Source: Chionis minor
Taxonomy: Eukaryota > Chordata > Aves > Charadriiformes > Chionididae
DNA length: 64,000 bases
Assembly (NCBI GenBank): GCA_013398295.1
Contig: VZSF01001417.1
Span: 124,001-188,000, forward strand
Reading direction: 5' to 3'
In this document: in pieces, positions 24,179 to 36,615 of the stretch
Position numbering within the stretch: the stretch's first letter is position 1
How the letters are laid out: each line of letters starts with the position of its first letter
The notes under the pieces: model-generated
Databases searched by the model: none
The model's input: the letters and a program-made list of their open reading frames with translations, nothing else
Told to the model about the DNA's origin: nothing
Position numbers and translations under genes: made by a program

Positions 24179-27100
24179 TACCTGCCTGCAATAAGAACAC
24201 ATTGTTGTCTGTCACTAATAGTTCTTCATTTTTTCCATGGGCCCTTTTCCACACTGTGCTTCTGCAGAAGCAGGTCCACATAACAACCACTGGGGCGAGA
24301 AGAACAGGTGAAAATCAGCATCAGTAGAGGTCAGACTGTGTTCTTATATCTAAATGTATATTATAGGTTAGTGCCTGCTTCCTAGGACAGTTAGCTGTAG
24401 AAAAAGTAACTGGGCCGTTTCATTTTCACTTAAGTACTCAGGTTCAGAATTAGCAATATTCACTTTAAAACCAGAAATTAAAAGCACCCATTTGAGAAAG
24501 ACAGTGACTATTAATACTACTTTCTCACTGCAGTCCTTGCTGGAATACTGTGATGCCGGCAGTTTTTTTCTAACAGCCAAACTGTGTAAATGTATATATA
24601 TTTTTTCAGTGGCTAGTAGTATAAAACCATGTATTTTGTTCTATTATGTAAACTTTCCCATTCAGGTGACAGGCAATTTATTGCAGCACTTCAATGGATT
24701 GTAATGGCTGTAGTAACTGTGCAGTTAAGTGCTGTTTCTAAAAAGTAGAACTGGCAAAATATTTAATGAAGCATTTGGCTTTCTGTGCGACGAGATGAGA
24801 GCACCCTGTTGTATGCCAAATCAATCTGATTTTGCACAATGTATCCATTCAAGCAGCAATTCTGGAGGCTGGAGAGCCAGAGGAGCTGAGAGACTAGATT
24901 TTCTAGGCTGTAGAGAAAATACTACTTCCAGATGTAATTTCCAAGTACTAAGAAGAGCCATTTACTCTGGGACACATGGATTTGCAGCATGGTTTAGACA
25001 AATTCTGTGGAAGCTCTTCAATCTGTGTTGAAAGTCGGCAAGAATTTTCTTCAACATTGCTGCTGCTACTATGGGTTTAACACTGTAATATCAATATTTA
25101 ACACTGCTAATTCCCTAGAAAATGTATATTCTGCATTCATACTCTACAAGTTGAGGCACAGATTGGGTAAACTGCTGATAACAAGCAGCTAGATTACATG
25201 TGCAAGAGTCATACATGATTTTCTTTCTCTCTTTTTTTTTTTTTTTGAAGGCGGGAGTGTTTTGTTGTGTTTTAATGCTTCTTTTTTGGCCAATTTCCAC
25301 TCCATGTTCAATTTCAAGGCAATTCATTTCCATGCATTTGAAGAGTACAGAACTTGACAGGGGCAATCTTTCATCTAGTGTCATTAAGGAAAATATTACA
25401 ATTACCACTTCATTCAGACACCAAAAATCCTCTGTAAATTTCTTCCATAAATAGCTGCAAGAAAGAGTAGAGCATCGTTAAACTCTTAGCACATACCATT
25501 CTACTGAAGTAACAGCTGATCCCAGTGGGTCCTGGATCCCACAATTATCTCAGATTTCTGGCCCTGAAAAATCAGCTCAGGGCAGCCTTTCTTCAAGTTC
25601 CTTCATACCAGACTTCACTGCATATTGTAGATGTGCCTGGAAAACACTGCAGAGTCCACAAAATCTGCGCTGCTGTGTGGAAAAGAAAAGCAGTGAGAAA
25701 GCAGTTGAGCTCTGACATTGCCACATTCTCATTCTGAAAAAGGAGTTATAAACTACTGGTTTTAGAGGCACCGCTGTTGTCACCTGCAATGTTACCATCA
25801 CTTTTATCACCCTCGTAAGTCTCTCTTCGGCCAAAAAATTATTAAATGATGTCACAGGATTGATATTTTTAGATGATGTCTCAACCCCTTCTGTAATGCT
25901 GGAAAATCTTTGCTGATACCATCACGCAAACTGGAAACATTCAGAGACTGAAGGGTAAGAGGAACAAACCTCCACAGCTTGAAATGAAAAGCCAGCCTCT
26001 AATGATGATGGAGCAAGCAGCACCATGTCCACTGGCAGGCTAGGCAAAGGGCAACACTGCAATCCAAAAGGATTTGTATGGAAATTTAGAAACCCTTTCT
26101 AGATCATGCCTGTGGAACACAGCACTGTGGAAAGACCAGTACGTGACACTAGCAGCCCCCAAGGTGGCAATGAGGTGCGTGGGCAGTGTAAGGTCTTTGT
26201 GTGCCCCAGGCACAAATGCCAGGCGTAACAAAGCACTTGGCACAGGAGGAAATCCAGACTGCTCCCACCCCAGGAACAGAAATGACTCCTAGGTATGCTC
26301 TTATCAGCAGACCGTGCTGCTAACTCAATTCATTATTTTTTTTTAAGAATATAATTAAGATTATAAAAAGTAAAAGCAGTTTGAGGCCACCAAGAATTGA
26401 AGTTATATGACCACTCTCTAAGGAATTTTCAAGCCAGACAACTATTGCGATGAGTATTAATTAATAATTTGCTTTTCAGCTTCAGAGCACCATGGGAACA
26501 CGGACAAGAAGGCTGAGTAGAGATTACAAAGTCACCCCGCAGCAGTAGCGCCGTGAGCGAGAGGGACCCTGGATTTCGGCTGCAGTGTGACTGAGGCTAT
26601 GGCTGTGGCATGGCTAAGCAAACTCTCAGGCCCCTTTAAGCAAACAAGCAAAGCAAAACAAAATTTGCTTAGTGCTGCTGCCTCTTGCTCTTTCACAGCT
26701 CCTAGGATCCCTTTTTGTTGTTGGTGGTTTTCTTTTAATTGGAAAAGAGCTGGTATTTTTCATAGTCTAATAAATTTTTAAATAACCCCTGAGCTTAATA
26801 AAGTCTTTTCTTCTGCTCCATGTTCGTAACACCTGCATTTAATCAAGCCAAACTCTCGGTTTTTTCCATCTTTTGCATGACTCGCCGGCATGTTCAAAAG
26901 GACTCGCGGTTCCCTTCCTTTGATTCAGTCCTTTGTAACTGTTCTTTGCAGATACCACCAGCTCAATGGTTGTCATCCAAGATCAGAACATTTCTGGATT
27001 TGAATTCTCAAAAATGAGCCATTGAAGACATACCCATTCCAAGAAGAAGGATGAGTCGGCTGGAAAACAGAAGATAAAATACAAAATGTCCTACAATAAT

Positions 27101-29874
27101 TAAAGTTTCACTTTGTTGCAGAAAAGACATAGAATTAAGAAGCAATCAAATATGACTTGCTTTTGAATCCAACTAGCTATCTTTTTGAAGAGGTTTAAGG
27201 TTCTGCTGCATTCTGAAAAGTGAACCCTTATACCTCTTAGAAATATTATTTACTGGAGTAATCTACAGAAAAAAATCTAAACTGCATGATCACTTCTGCA
27301 GGGTATATTGTTTTGGACCATTATTGTGGAACAGTACAGACGTTTTACTCCAGAGGGGACATGTTGCACATGTAAAAATAACATCATTTCAAGGATAAAC
27401 GCGGGGGAATGGGCAAAGAGGAGCTCATAAAAAAAGGGGGGGGTGGGGAAGTGGTGATCTTCTCATCTGTTACATTAAATAACATTTTTACTGACTTATT
27501 TTGCACATTGAAGGAGATACCAGAAGTAGAGAAGCAGGAGATTCAGGGGATAATTGCCCAGGGAGGCAACTCATTCCCTCTTTCCAGTACAATTTTAGCA
27601 GGAAGGTTAGACATAGCACAATAAATCTACAAATCTCAAATAAAAGATATTGCTGCAAATGAGGCAAATGATGACTCCTTACGGAAGGAAGATCAAAAAG
27701 AAGCAAATGGCAATAATTTAAAGGACTGAAAGAATCAAATTGTTGATTACTCTTCAAAAGATGAATAGAACTGAAAAACTGGAATTCAATGGAAAACAAA
27801 ACAAAATAGTGGCTAGTTATTCTCTGCTAGAGCCAGTGAATCGAATGGCTTAGGTATAACTGGAATAAACACCCCAAAAGTGGAGGGAGGCAGTAAATCA
27901 CCTGAAGGGTATAGAAGCATTTCAGAAAATTGATTTGGAAGCACTTGTGTATCTGTGTGCAATCTGACTTGGTCTCTCTTCTCCAAACAAGATGTTCCTC
28001 AAGCTAATGTGGGCTGTGGGCAAACAGCACTATTTTCTTTTGGAAAACACAGACCATTCCCCATGTATGTCCAGCCAAGTTATCAACTTGCCACCAAAAC
28101 TGCAAACATTTCAGGGGTAGCAAAACGGATAAAAACCCAAGGACAAAAGTTAGGAGATGCATTATGAGAAAAAATAGCCTACAGTGTTTCCTCAGTCTTT
28201 CTTCATACAGTCTAGGTCTGACAACTGAACTAAATTCAGACTAGCCTTACTTGAAATCAATATGTTGAATAAGTGTTCCTCATCATGACTAAACGTCTCT
28301 GAATTTGACTTCTGTGCTTTGTTTCTGGCACCTAAAAACCTCTGTCTGCAGTAACAACAGGTTTCTCACAAATACAGTTGAAAAGCTTTAGGATTTTGTT
28401 TGCTAATTGAATTATTATCGTACAAAACAAATGATGCATTTCTATGCACCCTCACATTTTTCTCAATCACCTGTTTTGGCATTGGCATCTCTCAGTTTAA
28501 ACCTAATAATATTATAAATCATCACAACAAAGATTGGGGCTGCTCTAATTTGCAAGACAGTTTTCCCAGATCATCTATTCTTTCTGTTGTGTGGATTTTG
28601 GTTTGTTTTTTTTTAAATACATACATAAATCCTTTCCTATTTGTTCCCACAAACACACATGGTCTGATTTGCATTTCACATTGGTTTAACTTGTACGGTT
28701 CCCATTGAATAATGTTATACTCTGGTGTGAAATCAAAGCAGGCCTGTAATAGGTAGCATAGCCAGAGGGGACTAGAGAAACTTTAAAAACTTAATATCCA
28801 TTGTTCATTTCAGTTCATCACTTGCATTATTAGCAGCAGCTGTTCTACTACAAACCACATCTTCCTACCCTTTGGGTATGCAGTGCTGCATCTCTAAATA
28901 GCTGCAAAATGTTGATGTTGCCTGTTGAGAACAACTGACTGTTGTCTAAGGTTGCGGGCAATCTTGGCAGGGTCCGTTTTATCCTCTTTCTCTCAGAGGA
29001 TGCTCTGTTTGAAGTTTATCCACCTGTTTATTCACAAGTGACTTTAAAAATATTCTCTTCAAATATTAATAGTGTTGCTCCTTCACACCACAGCTCCAGT
29101 TAAAATCCTGTTCGTCCACATCCCGTATAGCTTGAAAAATATATTTTTAAAACATATGTCTATTCTATGTTCATTGGTAAGAAACCTTTACAGATCTATC
29201 CCTCAGCTGAAACATGGACATCCCTGTGTCTGTTTGCAGACTAAGAAGATATTTCTTCCAATCATTGTACTATTTTCCCTACAAAAGGTGACATGTAGCA
29301 GGAACAAATGGACCAAGAAATGGTACTGCAGATCAATGCTTTTCTAAGAGACTTATGAAAGCTTTCAGCCAAGGGAAAAGAGAAAGGGAATTCAATTCAA
29401 TTTAATTTTGGGATAAAGGTTTGGTAGACTGCTAGAAGAGATTATATTTGAATCATTCTGCTTTGTCCATCCTTAACCTAAATATTTTCATCTCATGAAA
29501 GAAAAATATTCATTCTTTTCTTAAGACATTTCTATTTTGTTTTCTAGCCAAAGAAATATTATGCCATAAGCCACAGATGAATTGCAACTAAAGAAGGGAG
29601 TTTTAAAACTACATAGACCCCACAAATCTTGGCTAATAATAAGCCAAATATAATAATTATACACCCAGACCATCAAAACCACTCCATACTTCCCATCTAT
29701 GTTATTATGCAAACTAACACTTTCTTTCAACTTTTTTCCTCGCAGTTTTCTTTCCCTTCCTTGGCAGAAAGATTTGCTATGCTAGCCCTCAAATTAGAAG
29801 TAACACCGCAGTGGAAGGAAACTCCCAGATCACCGAGTGAAAATTCCTGCTGTCATAGATAACTATGTCTGATA

Positions 29875-30105
29875 ATCTCATCCATAAACTCTGCCAGCTC
29901 CACCTTATTCCCACTGGAAGGTCTTTCCAGAACCTCACAGCTCTCATGGTCAGAAACTTTCCTCCAGTTTCCAGACTGAACTTTTGTTCCTCTGTGGTGC
30001 CTTCCCACCCAGACATATTTGCAGACAGCATTCATACATCCCTTCTCAGCTTTCATTCTGTCAGGTTAAATAACCCTAGCTCTGCCTGTGCAACATACTC
30101 TATTC
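29875..30105 (-). mobile_element. Old CR1-like LINE fragment
   Basis: Read on the + strand this segment resembles the complement of sauropsid CR1 3' sequence: a stretch around CTTTCCAGAACCTCACAG, then GAAACTTTCCTCC, CATATTTGCAGACAGCATTCATA, and CTTCTCAGCTTTCATTCTGTC followed by an AGGTTAAATAACCC equivalent of the usual CAGGCTGAACAACCC. It is strongly diverged and carries no open frame. The element is on the minus strand. Similarity fades after about 30105, so both ends are approximate. The assignment rests on remembered family sequence, not on a search. Confidence 0.65.
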
Positions 30106-33100
30106 TTTGATCACACTAAAAGGACCAGTTTTAGACAACAGTTCCCTGACCTAAGTTCCCTATAGCTAAGCAAACCTTTTTTCTCTATTCATTTTAATAT
30201 CCTTTCCCAGTTCCCAGGTAAGTTACTTAGCTGGACTTCCAGCACTATTCTTTTTACACCACTAGTCCCTACCTTGCAAACCCCAGCTTTATCTGCGCGT
30301 TAGTTTTTCTCCCCAAAATAGGGTCTCCATTTATTTCTAATACCTTTCTGATTTATAAGGAGTCCTGCTTGGGAAAGACTTTTCTATGAGTTTGTATACT
30401 TCTGACAGAAAGACATTCCTAGAGTTCTTCACAGTTAGTTCCCAAGTTCCTCAGTTTGGGCTGACTGCACTCATTCCTTTTATATGTTGTGTTCCCTCTT
30501 GAAATTGTGAATCTTGGCCATGGAATTACCTTTACACCAAGTTCTTTCTTCATGTCTAAATGATTTTGACTAAAACTGTTCTGAAACTTTGCAGTCTGTC
30601 ACAGACAGGAGTAATTAAGATGATTAGGTTACCTTACTTCAATACCTGTCCTCTCAGAGCAATGTCATACATTGATACTGGTGTTTCAGTCATGACTGCT
30701 ATCCCAGCAGGTTTCTGTAGCCTCTGGATGGTCAGTGTTCCATACAGCACAGCAGCATAAGTCCCTCCATTCTGTTTTCCAGACTCTGGCATTTAATATG
30801 CTTTCATTCTTATACAAGAATAAACTTTCGTTCAATATAATTTCATTTGTTTTTCCTTAACTGCACCTTGAACTGTTGCTGGGGCTCACCATTCCCACCA
30901 ATAACTGACTGCTAAGCAACATTTCTCCCTGCTCTCCCCTAAGCTGTGATATGCCTTTACCACTGCTATTTTTCTTTCCTCATGTGGAAACATCAGGAGG
31001 GATGACTATGAATCTCTTCCAGCTTTCTCCCCTCCCACTTTCTAGTTATCTAAATTTTTCTTATCAGTTCCACAAGTCTTGATTGTGGAGTATGATTTAA
31101 TCAGATTTTCAAGGAGTCTGGTTTCTGAGATTCCACAGAGATTACAAAGCATGTTTCTCTACAGTAGCAGAAGCTGAATTCATTGATCCAAAGGTCCGCT
31201 CCAATCTAACATTGCAATGGCCAAATATCCCAAGATCTTATAGCATCTGCTATTGGCCTCTCTGTTGAACTGCATTATCCTCTTACACCTTCACCATTCC
31301 TCAGGGCTAAAAATCATGTAGGCCTCGGTCTCAAGGTCGCCTGGTAGTGTCCTTTGGTGTGATGTGAAGGTGAGCCATGAATTCTTCCTCACTCCTTTGC
31401 ACAGCCCTTCTGAGATGTGGTCCATTAGCTCCAGTCCTCAGGAAGCTGCCGTCCTCAAAGAAAACGTGCTTCGTGTCCCATCGCTTACTTTCCCTCATAC
31501 TGGTACACTGTGCTCTCTTCACCCAGTCCGCTGTCTATCTGTACCCTCTGCTTTTAATTCACAGTCTGTTGTCTTATTCTCTCCTGGAGCCTTTTTCCCT
31601 TGCTATTTCTATTTTTCTTTCCTGTTCTTGCAAAACTTGCTTCTGTTGTGTCTACTTTCTTGCCACACTGTCTTCTCTTTCTACTTGCTTATCCTCCTTA
31701 TTCAATTCGGAAAACATTTTGCCTGTTCCTCAGCAAAAACTTCTATGCTGTCCATGCTCTACTTCTGCCGTGGCCTTGGCTGTGAACTGCCTTCTTCAAA
31801 GGATGTTTGGTTGGCTAGGACACTAGGTATCCACAAATTTTGACCTTCCCTTGCAGTTAACTATCCCTTTTTCTCTTTGCTGCTTTCAAACTGTTTTGAA
31901 TTCCACTGTTATCCATCGCCTTGAATTTTCTAACCCAAGAACTCTTTCTGCTGTCATTTCGTTAAAAAAGTCCTTTCCTCGGGTAGCCTCTTAAGGACAA
32001 TATTAGCCTGCTGCTTATTTGCACCATCACTATATAAAAAACCAAGCACACAAATCTTCAAATAAATTCTGCAGCTCACTGCTCTTTGGGCTCTCCCAGT
32101 CACTAGTCGCTTGGATTTTTAATACTTTTAGCTAAGCCATTCCTGTTTCCTTCAACAGTTGAATATTCATTAGCAGCAATTAAAGACAGGAAATCTAACT
32201 CCCTAGGCTACAAGGCCTTTGACCTCTCACCACACACAAATACAAAACTACCTTTAAACCACAAATGACAACTAGACCTTCTCATTAAGAACTGTGACCA
32301 AACCACTGAACCTACAAATGATGAAGTGCAACATAATAAACCACTAAGCAACAGAAAATAACAGTGAACTTACCCCCAAAATACAAGAACTTCTTTATCC
32401 TCCACCAAGGCCAGCTCCTGCCCAGACATGCCTGTTTACTGTGTTCCCATCAGTGGGTTCTTTTATGCCATGGAAAACCCAAGGTGCAATACAGAATGCC
32501 CCAAACTGTTGGGATTTTTTTGATACATTGCTTCATTAGATGGGTAAATTCACGTTTCTGTCCAGATTTTCAACTATGTCTCAGTAGCAAGCACAGGACT
32601 GTGGACTGAGGAGTGCAACCATATGACACAAAATATTAAGAAGATGATGGTAACTGACTTTAATAACAACCATAGGTTAAACAAGGGCTGTTTTACCATT
32701 ACTGAGAGAAAACAGGCAGCTTTGGTAGCATCTTTGCACATACAAATGAGAAAAAAATAACCTAAGGCCCATTTTGTTTATTTATTATTGCCGTCTAAGT
32801 CATTATGAGATGCTGTGACTTTCCATAGCAAAGCCACATAGTGCAAATATCATTAATTCCTTTTCCCTCCTAATCCAAAATTAAGAACATTAAAATGCAT
32901 TAAATTCAAGACATTATAATTTAAAAGGAGACTTTATAAAGGCTCTTTGGTAGTCAAGGCTATATTGGTATTTCTATTCTATTTTTTAAGTGCTTATAAA
33001 TCAGCCATAAATGCTGCTCGTTTTGAAACCTGTTATCCAAGTTTTCAAGCCACAACCGATCACTCATTTTATCTTTTCCTGAAAATGTGATTCAGATCAA

Positions 33101-35099
33101 TCTTTCAGCTGGGTGAGGTGAATTTTTGGATGCCGGTGATCTGAAGCAGTATGCCAGAAGGATAGAAAAATGCATTATAATGAAGTTTTAATGTAAAACA
33201 GAACTCTTGCTGATTTAAAATAATGTTCTTTGTAGTCTGCAAGAAAACAAAACCAGAATCCAAATATATTACTATAGTTTCTCAAGCTAGAATATGTATC
33301 TGTAGTTTTTGAAAACAAATTAAGAGCAAAGCCAGTAAAACAGCGAGGACCTCTTTAGCTTGCATAACTACTTCTCCGGGTCCTAGCTCTTACAGCTACG
33401 CTGGGAGCTCTGTATCTGTCAAAGCTGGAAGCAGGCTCTGCACCCTCAGAACGCTTTTTTTTTTTTTGCATTTTGTTGCCCTGCATTTAACAAAGCAATC
33501 ACCGATGCTACTTGTCAGTGGCTGGCCACTTCCTAACCAGGCTTCTTCATATTTTGAACCACCTACAGAATGGAAGGAAAGAAGGGCATGAATACTTTTC
33601 TCTTCAAGCTTCAAACATCTTTTCAAGCTCTGCTGTTAGAGCAGATCCAGGAATAAAGCTGTGTTGGATGGATTCAAAGCCACCTAAAGTAGTCGGGAAA
33701 TTAGGAGAGGGTTAGGGCCAGCTGCAACACCCTCATTTGTCTCCTTTATTGTGCTGCTCACAGACACACTCAGTTGTATGGGGAACACCATCTTACTGGT
33801 ACTTTAAAAACAAAAGCCACTGGACCCACAGATTTGTATCACCCAAGTCAGCTTAGAGATGCATTTTGCAGTCTGACAAACACAATAATTCTTAGGAAAT
33901 CCTGTGCAGTTCTTACGGCAGACTTCAGGTCAGAAATCACAGGGTGAGAAAGGGACTGAAATCAAAGAAAATCTTCTGTGTCGCTAAAACTTGTGTGCTT
34001 ATTAATATTCTTTCTATAATTACTGTGTATTACTGTTGGCATTAAGAGGCCTCCAAATGAATTTGGTCTCCACTGTACTCAGTGCTGCCTGAATGAAATG
34101 AAAATAAGGGCCATGGCCAAAGAGCTTAGATTTCAAATCCACTGATCAAAGTATAAACCACCAACAATACTCAAACTTTCAAGCCTTGTTAACATCAGAA
34201 ACAAAAAATTAAAAAACCTTCCAGAACTGAGCAAGATGATCTTTTGACTCTGAATCTGGATTAGCGTTCAGTTTGGAAGGAGAAATGTATTTTAATAAAG
34301 TCAAGAACACTTTCAGCTCTCTATGGAGGCATGCCTTGAAGTGATTAAAGAATGGCTCTGTGGGATAGCTAGCTTTCAACTGAATAGGTGAAGAATCTTA
34401 TTCCGAGATCTTTTGAAATGGAACAGCAGCTTGGATAAATTGATTATATTTTTCACAAAAATATATCACCACAGTTAATTAACAGATTCTGACACAAAAA
34501 AAATAACACGAATGAAAAATAGTACAGTTTCAAGACAGCCTTCAGTGGTTTTTTATAATCTCTATTTGTAAATACCATGTTTATTTATAAATATGTCAAT
34601 ATGGCCCTAAGAATTGTGGAACTGTTGAGCTGGCCAAATTATTATTGAGGATATACTCTCTTGTTTATAGCCCTTTTTTTCCTGTTTGCAGCTTACTCTT
34701 GATAGTAGTTTTAGTAGATTGTCTTTAGATCACTTGAGGTATTCAGTTGTTTACAATTATTTTTTCTATTTCTTGCCTGGATGACTGTTTGTTTGTTTAT
34801 TTGTTTTAAACTGAGTGCTGAATAGTTTTACTATTGCCTTATAGCTTTGAAGTGAGTTTTCAAGGTTGGAGAAGTGGTTATATCGAGAAAGGTAAATCAG
34901 CCTTCAATAAATTTCTTTTTTTTTCTTTTCCCCAGAAGAAAAAACCTAAACTTGGGTGTCACAGAAAGGTGCAAGAGCTGCTCAGAACACAGAATCCTCT
35001 TTCCACAGGGAAATTCCTTTGAATCCCTTCAGGTCACAAGGATTTGTGTATGTGCAGTTTAAATATTCTCTACCCTGCTCCTCCTGCAACAAGGATAAG
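30106..35099. other. Non-coding stretch, pyrimidine-rich on + strand in part
   Basis: Much of 30100-32000 is T/C-rich on the + strand and contains open frames up to about 160 codons (31364-31843), whose products are rich in Ser, Leu, Phe and Cys, as expected from such composition. None is recognisable. A strong acceptor ends at 34935 (a long T/C tract then CCCCAG) and is followed by only 28 open codons, so it is not called. A (GTTT)n patch lies near 34787-34808. Confidence 0.55.
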
Positions 35100-35166
35100 G
35101 GTTCCTGGCTCTGAACTTTCCCTTTGGTCCAAGAACACAGGACTCCTGAAGGCCAGTCTTACCAGT

Positions 35167-35564
35167 AAAGACCATAGTGAAGAAAACATCAAGTACTTTG
35201 GCCTTCTCTGTGTCATCTGTCACCAGGTCAGCAGCAGGTTCACATTTTCCCTAGTCTCATTTTGCTGCTAATATACGTGTAGATTCTTTTTGGCCTTCAC
35301 ATCCATTGCCAAATTCAGTTTCAGATAGCCTTGACTTTCCTAGCCCAATTACTACTTGTTTAAACACCATCTCTATATTCATCCTGGGTGATTTGACTCT
35401 GTTTCCAACTCATGTGTTCTTCCTTTTTTACAACTAGGTTTATTCAGGTGCTCCTTGTTCATTCATGCAGGCCTCCTGCCACTTTTGTGTGCTTTCCTGA
35501 TTGTCAGAATGGACCATTCTTGACCCTGGAGGAGGAGATCTTGAAAATCAACCAACTCTATAGG
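35167..35564 (+). repeat. 398-base exact duplicate, first copy (probable assembly overlap)
   Basis: Identical base for base, by eye, to 35566-35963. It ends directly against a single 'n'. The sequence upstream continues the CR1 naturally, and the second copy continues it downstream, which is what two unmerged overlapping contigs would give. The real genome probably has one copy. Confidence 0.92.
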
Positions 35565-35565
35565 N
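35565..35565. other. Single-base assembly gap
   Basis: An 'n' sits exactly between two identical 398-base segments. This is a scaffold join without a sized gap. Confidence 0.95.
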
Positions 35566-35963
35566 AAAGACCATAGTGAAGAAAACATCAAGTACTTTGG
35601 CCTTCTCTGTGTCATCTGTCACCAGGTCAGCAGCAGGTTCACATTTTCCCTAGTCTCATTTTGCTGCTAATATACGTGTAGATTCTTTTTGGCCTTCACA
35701 TCCATTGCCAAATTCAGTTTCAGATAGCCTTGACTTTCCTAGCCCAATTACTACTTGTTTAAACACCATCTCTATATTCATCCTGGGTGATTTGACTCTG
35801 TTTCCAACTCATGTGTTCTTCCTTTTTTACAACTAGGTTTATTCAGGTGCTCCTTGTTCATTCATGCAGGCCTCCTGCCACTTTTGTGTGCTTTCCTGAT
35901 TGTCAGAATGGACCATTCTTGACCCTGGAGGAGGAGATCTTGAAAATCAACCAACTCTATAGG
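35566..35963 (+). repeat. 398-base exact duplicate, second copy (probable assembly overlap)
   Basis: Second member of the exact duplicate, starting with the base after the 'n'. The open frame at 35811-36134 (+) and its minus-strand partner at 35862-36122 lie partly in this copy and are CR1 remnants, not genes. Confidence 0.92.
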
Positions 35964-36615
35964 ACCCCTCTTCTCTCCAGGGCCATGTCCTATGGGAATC
36001 TTCCAAGGAGGTCTTTGAACAAGACAAAGTCTGTTCCAAAGTTCAGGATTTTGATCCTGCTTTTTGCGTTGCTCGCACCTCTCAGGAACCTGAACTCCAC
36101 ATCTAATGGTCACTACAGCCAAGGCTGCCTCTGACCTACATATCCACCAGTTCCTACTTGCTTGTAAGATCAGGTCTGTCAGATTGTGTCCCCTTGTTAG
36201 TTCCTCTCTTACCTGTGTCAGGAAGTCACTATCAGTGCACTCCAGAAACCTGGATTGCTTGTCCCCTGCTGCATGGCCCTTCCAGCAGGTACCAGGGTGA
36301 TTGAAGTCCCCTGTGAGGACCAGGGCTTGTGAACATGAGGTTTTCTCCAGTGGTCTTCAGCAGTGCTCATCTACTTCTCCCTGATACAGCTGTCAGTAGC
36401 AGGCACCCACCACAAAGTCACACACATTCTTACACCCATTAGTCTAACCTGCAAGCTCTGAGCTGGCTCATTGTCCATCCCAGGGCTGAGCTCCATGCAT
36501 CCCTGCTGCTCTCACACGGCAAGGCAACTCCTTGCCATCCTCCTGGATGGTCCTTCCTGAAGATCCCCTATCCATCCATGGCAGCGCTCCAGCCTGATGC
36601 TCTGGTTCAGCCGAG

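Larger units (their letters stand above)
23551..29874. other. Non-coding stretch with one candidate exon and a short tandem duplication
   Basis: Apart from the islet at 23837-23943 and the 23-bp duplication at 24132-24178, nothing is recognisable. A T15 tract lies at 25232-25246 and a G-rich run (GGGGGGGTGGGG) near 27430. The open frames are short and unremarkable. Confidence 0.55.
35100..36615 (-). mobile_element. Degenerate CR1 LINE, ORF2 endonuclease region
   Basis: Translating the minus strand gives recognisable but broken CR1 ORF2 protein. It shows ALVLTGDFNHPGTCWKG with the GDFN motif of the APE-type endonuclease (codons at about 36300-36311), then QSRFLECTDSDFLTQV, the VGACY equivalent of VGVCYRPP, and downstream KSGRRPA followed by a stop and MNKEHL, where the family has RRPAWMNKELL, so the tryptophan codon has become TGA. 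Several in-frame stops and frame shifts show it is dead. The order along the minus strand is endonuclease first (near 36.6 kb), then the linker toward the reverse transcriptase (near 35.1 kb). The reverse transcriptase itself is not seen. Part of the element is artificially doubled around the 'n' at 35565. Confidence 0.88.

Noticed and set aside
31364..31843. 159-codon + strand open frame rich in Leu, Ser, Phe and Cys
   Set aside because: Composition follows from the T/C-rich strand, and an overlapping frame gives an equally long product. No real motif.
34936..35022. 28-codon terminal-exon look-alike after a strong acceptor
   Set aside because: The frame is also open upstream of the acceptor, the islet is short, and it abuts the CR1 fragment.
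35862..36122. 86-codon minus-strand frame that looks protein-like
   Set aside because: It is a real protein relic but belongs to dead CR1 ORF2, not to a host gene. Its end is a Trp-to-stop change.
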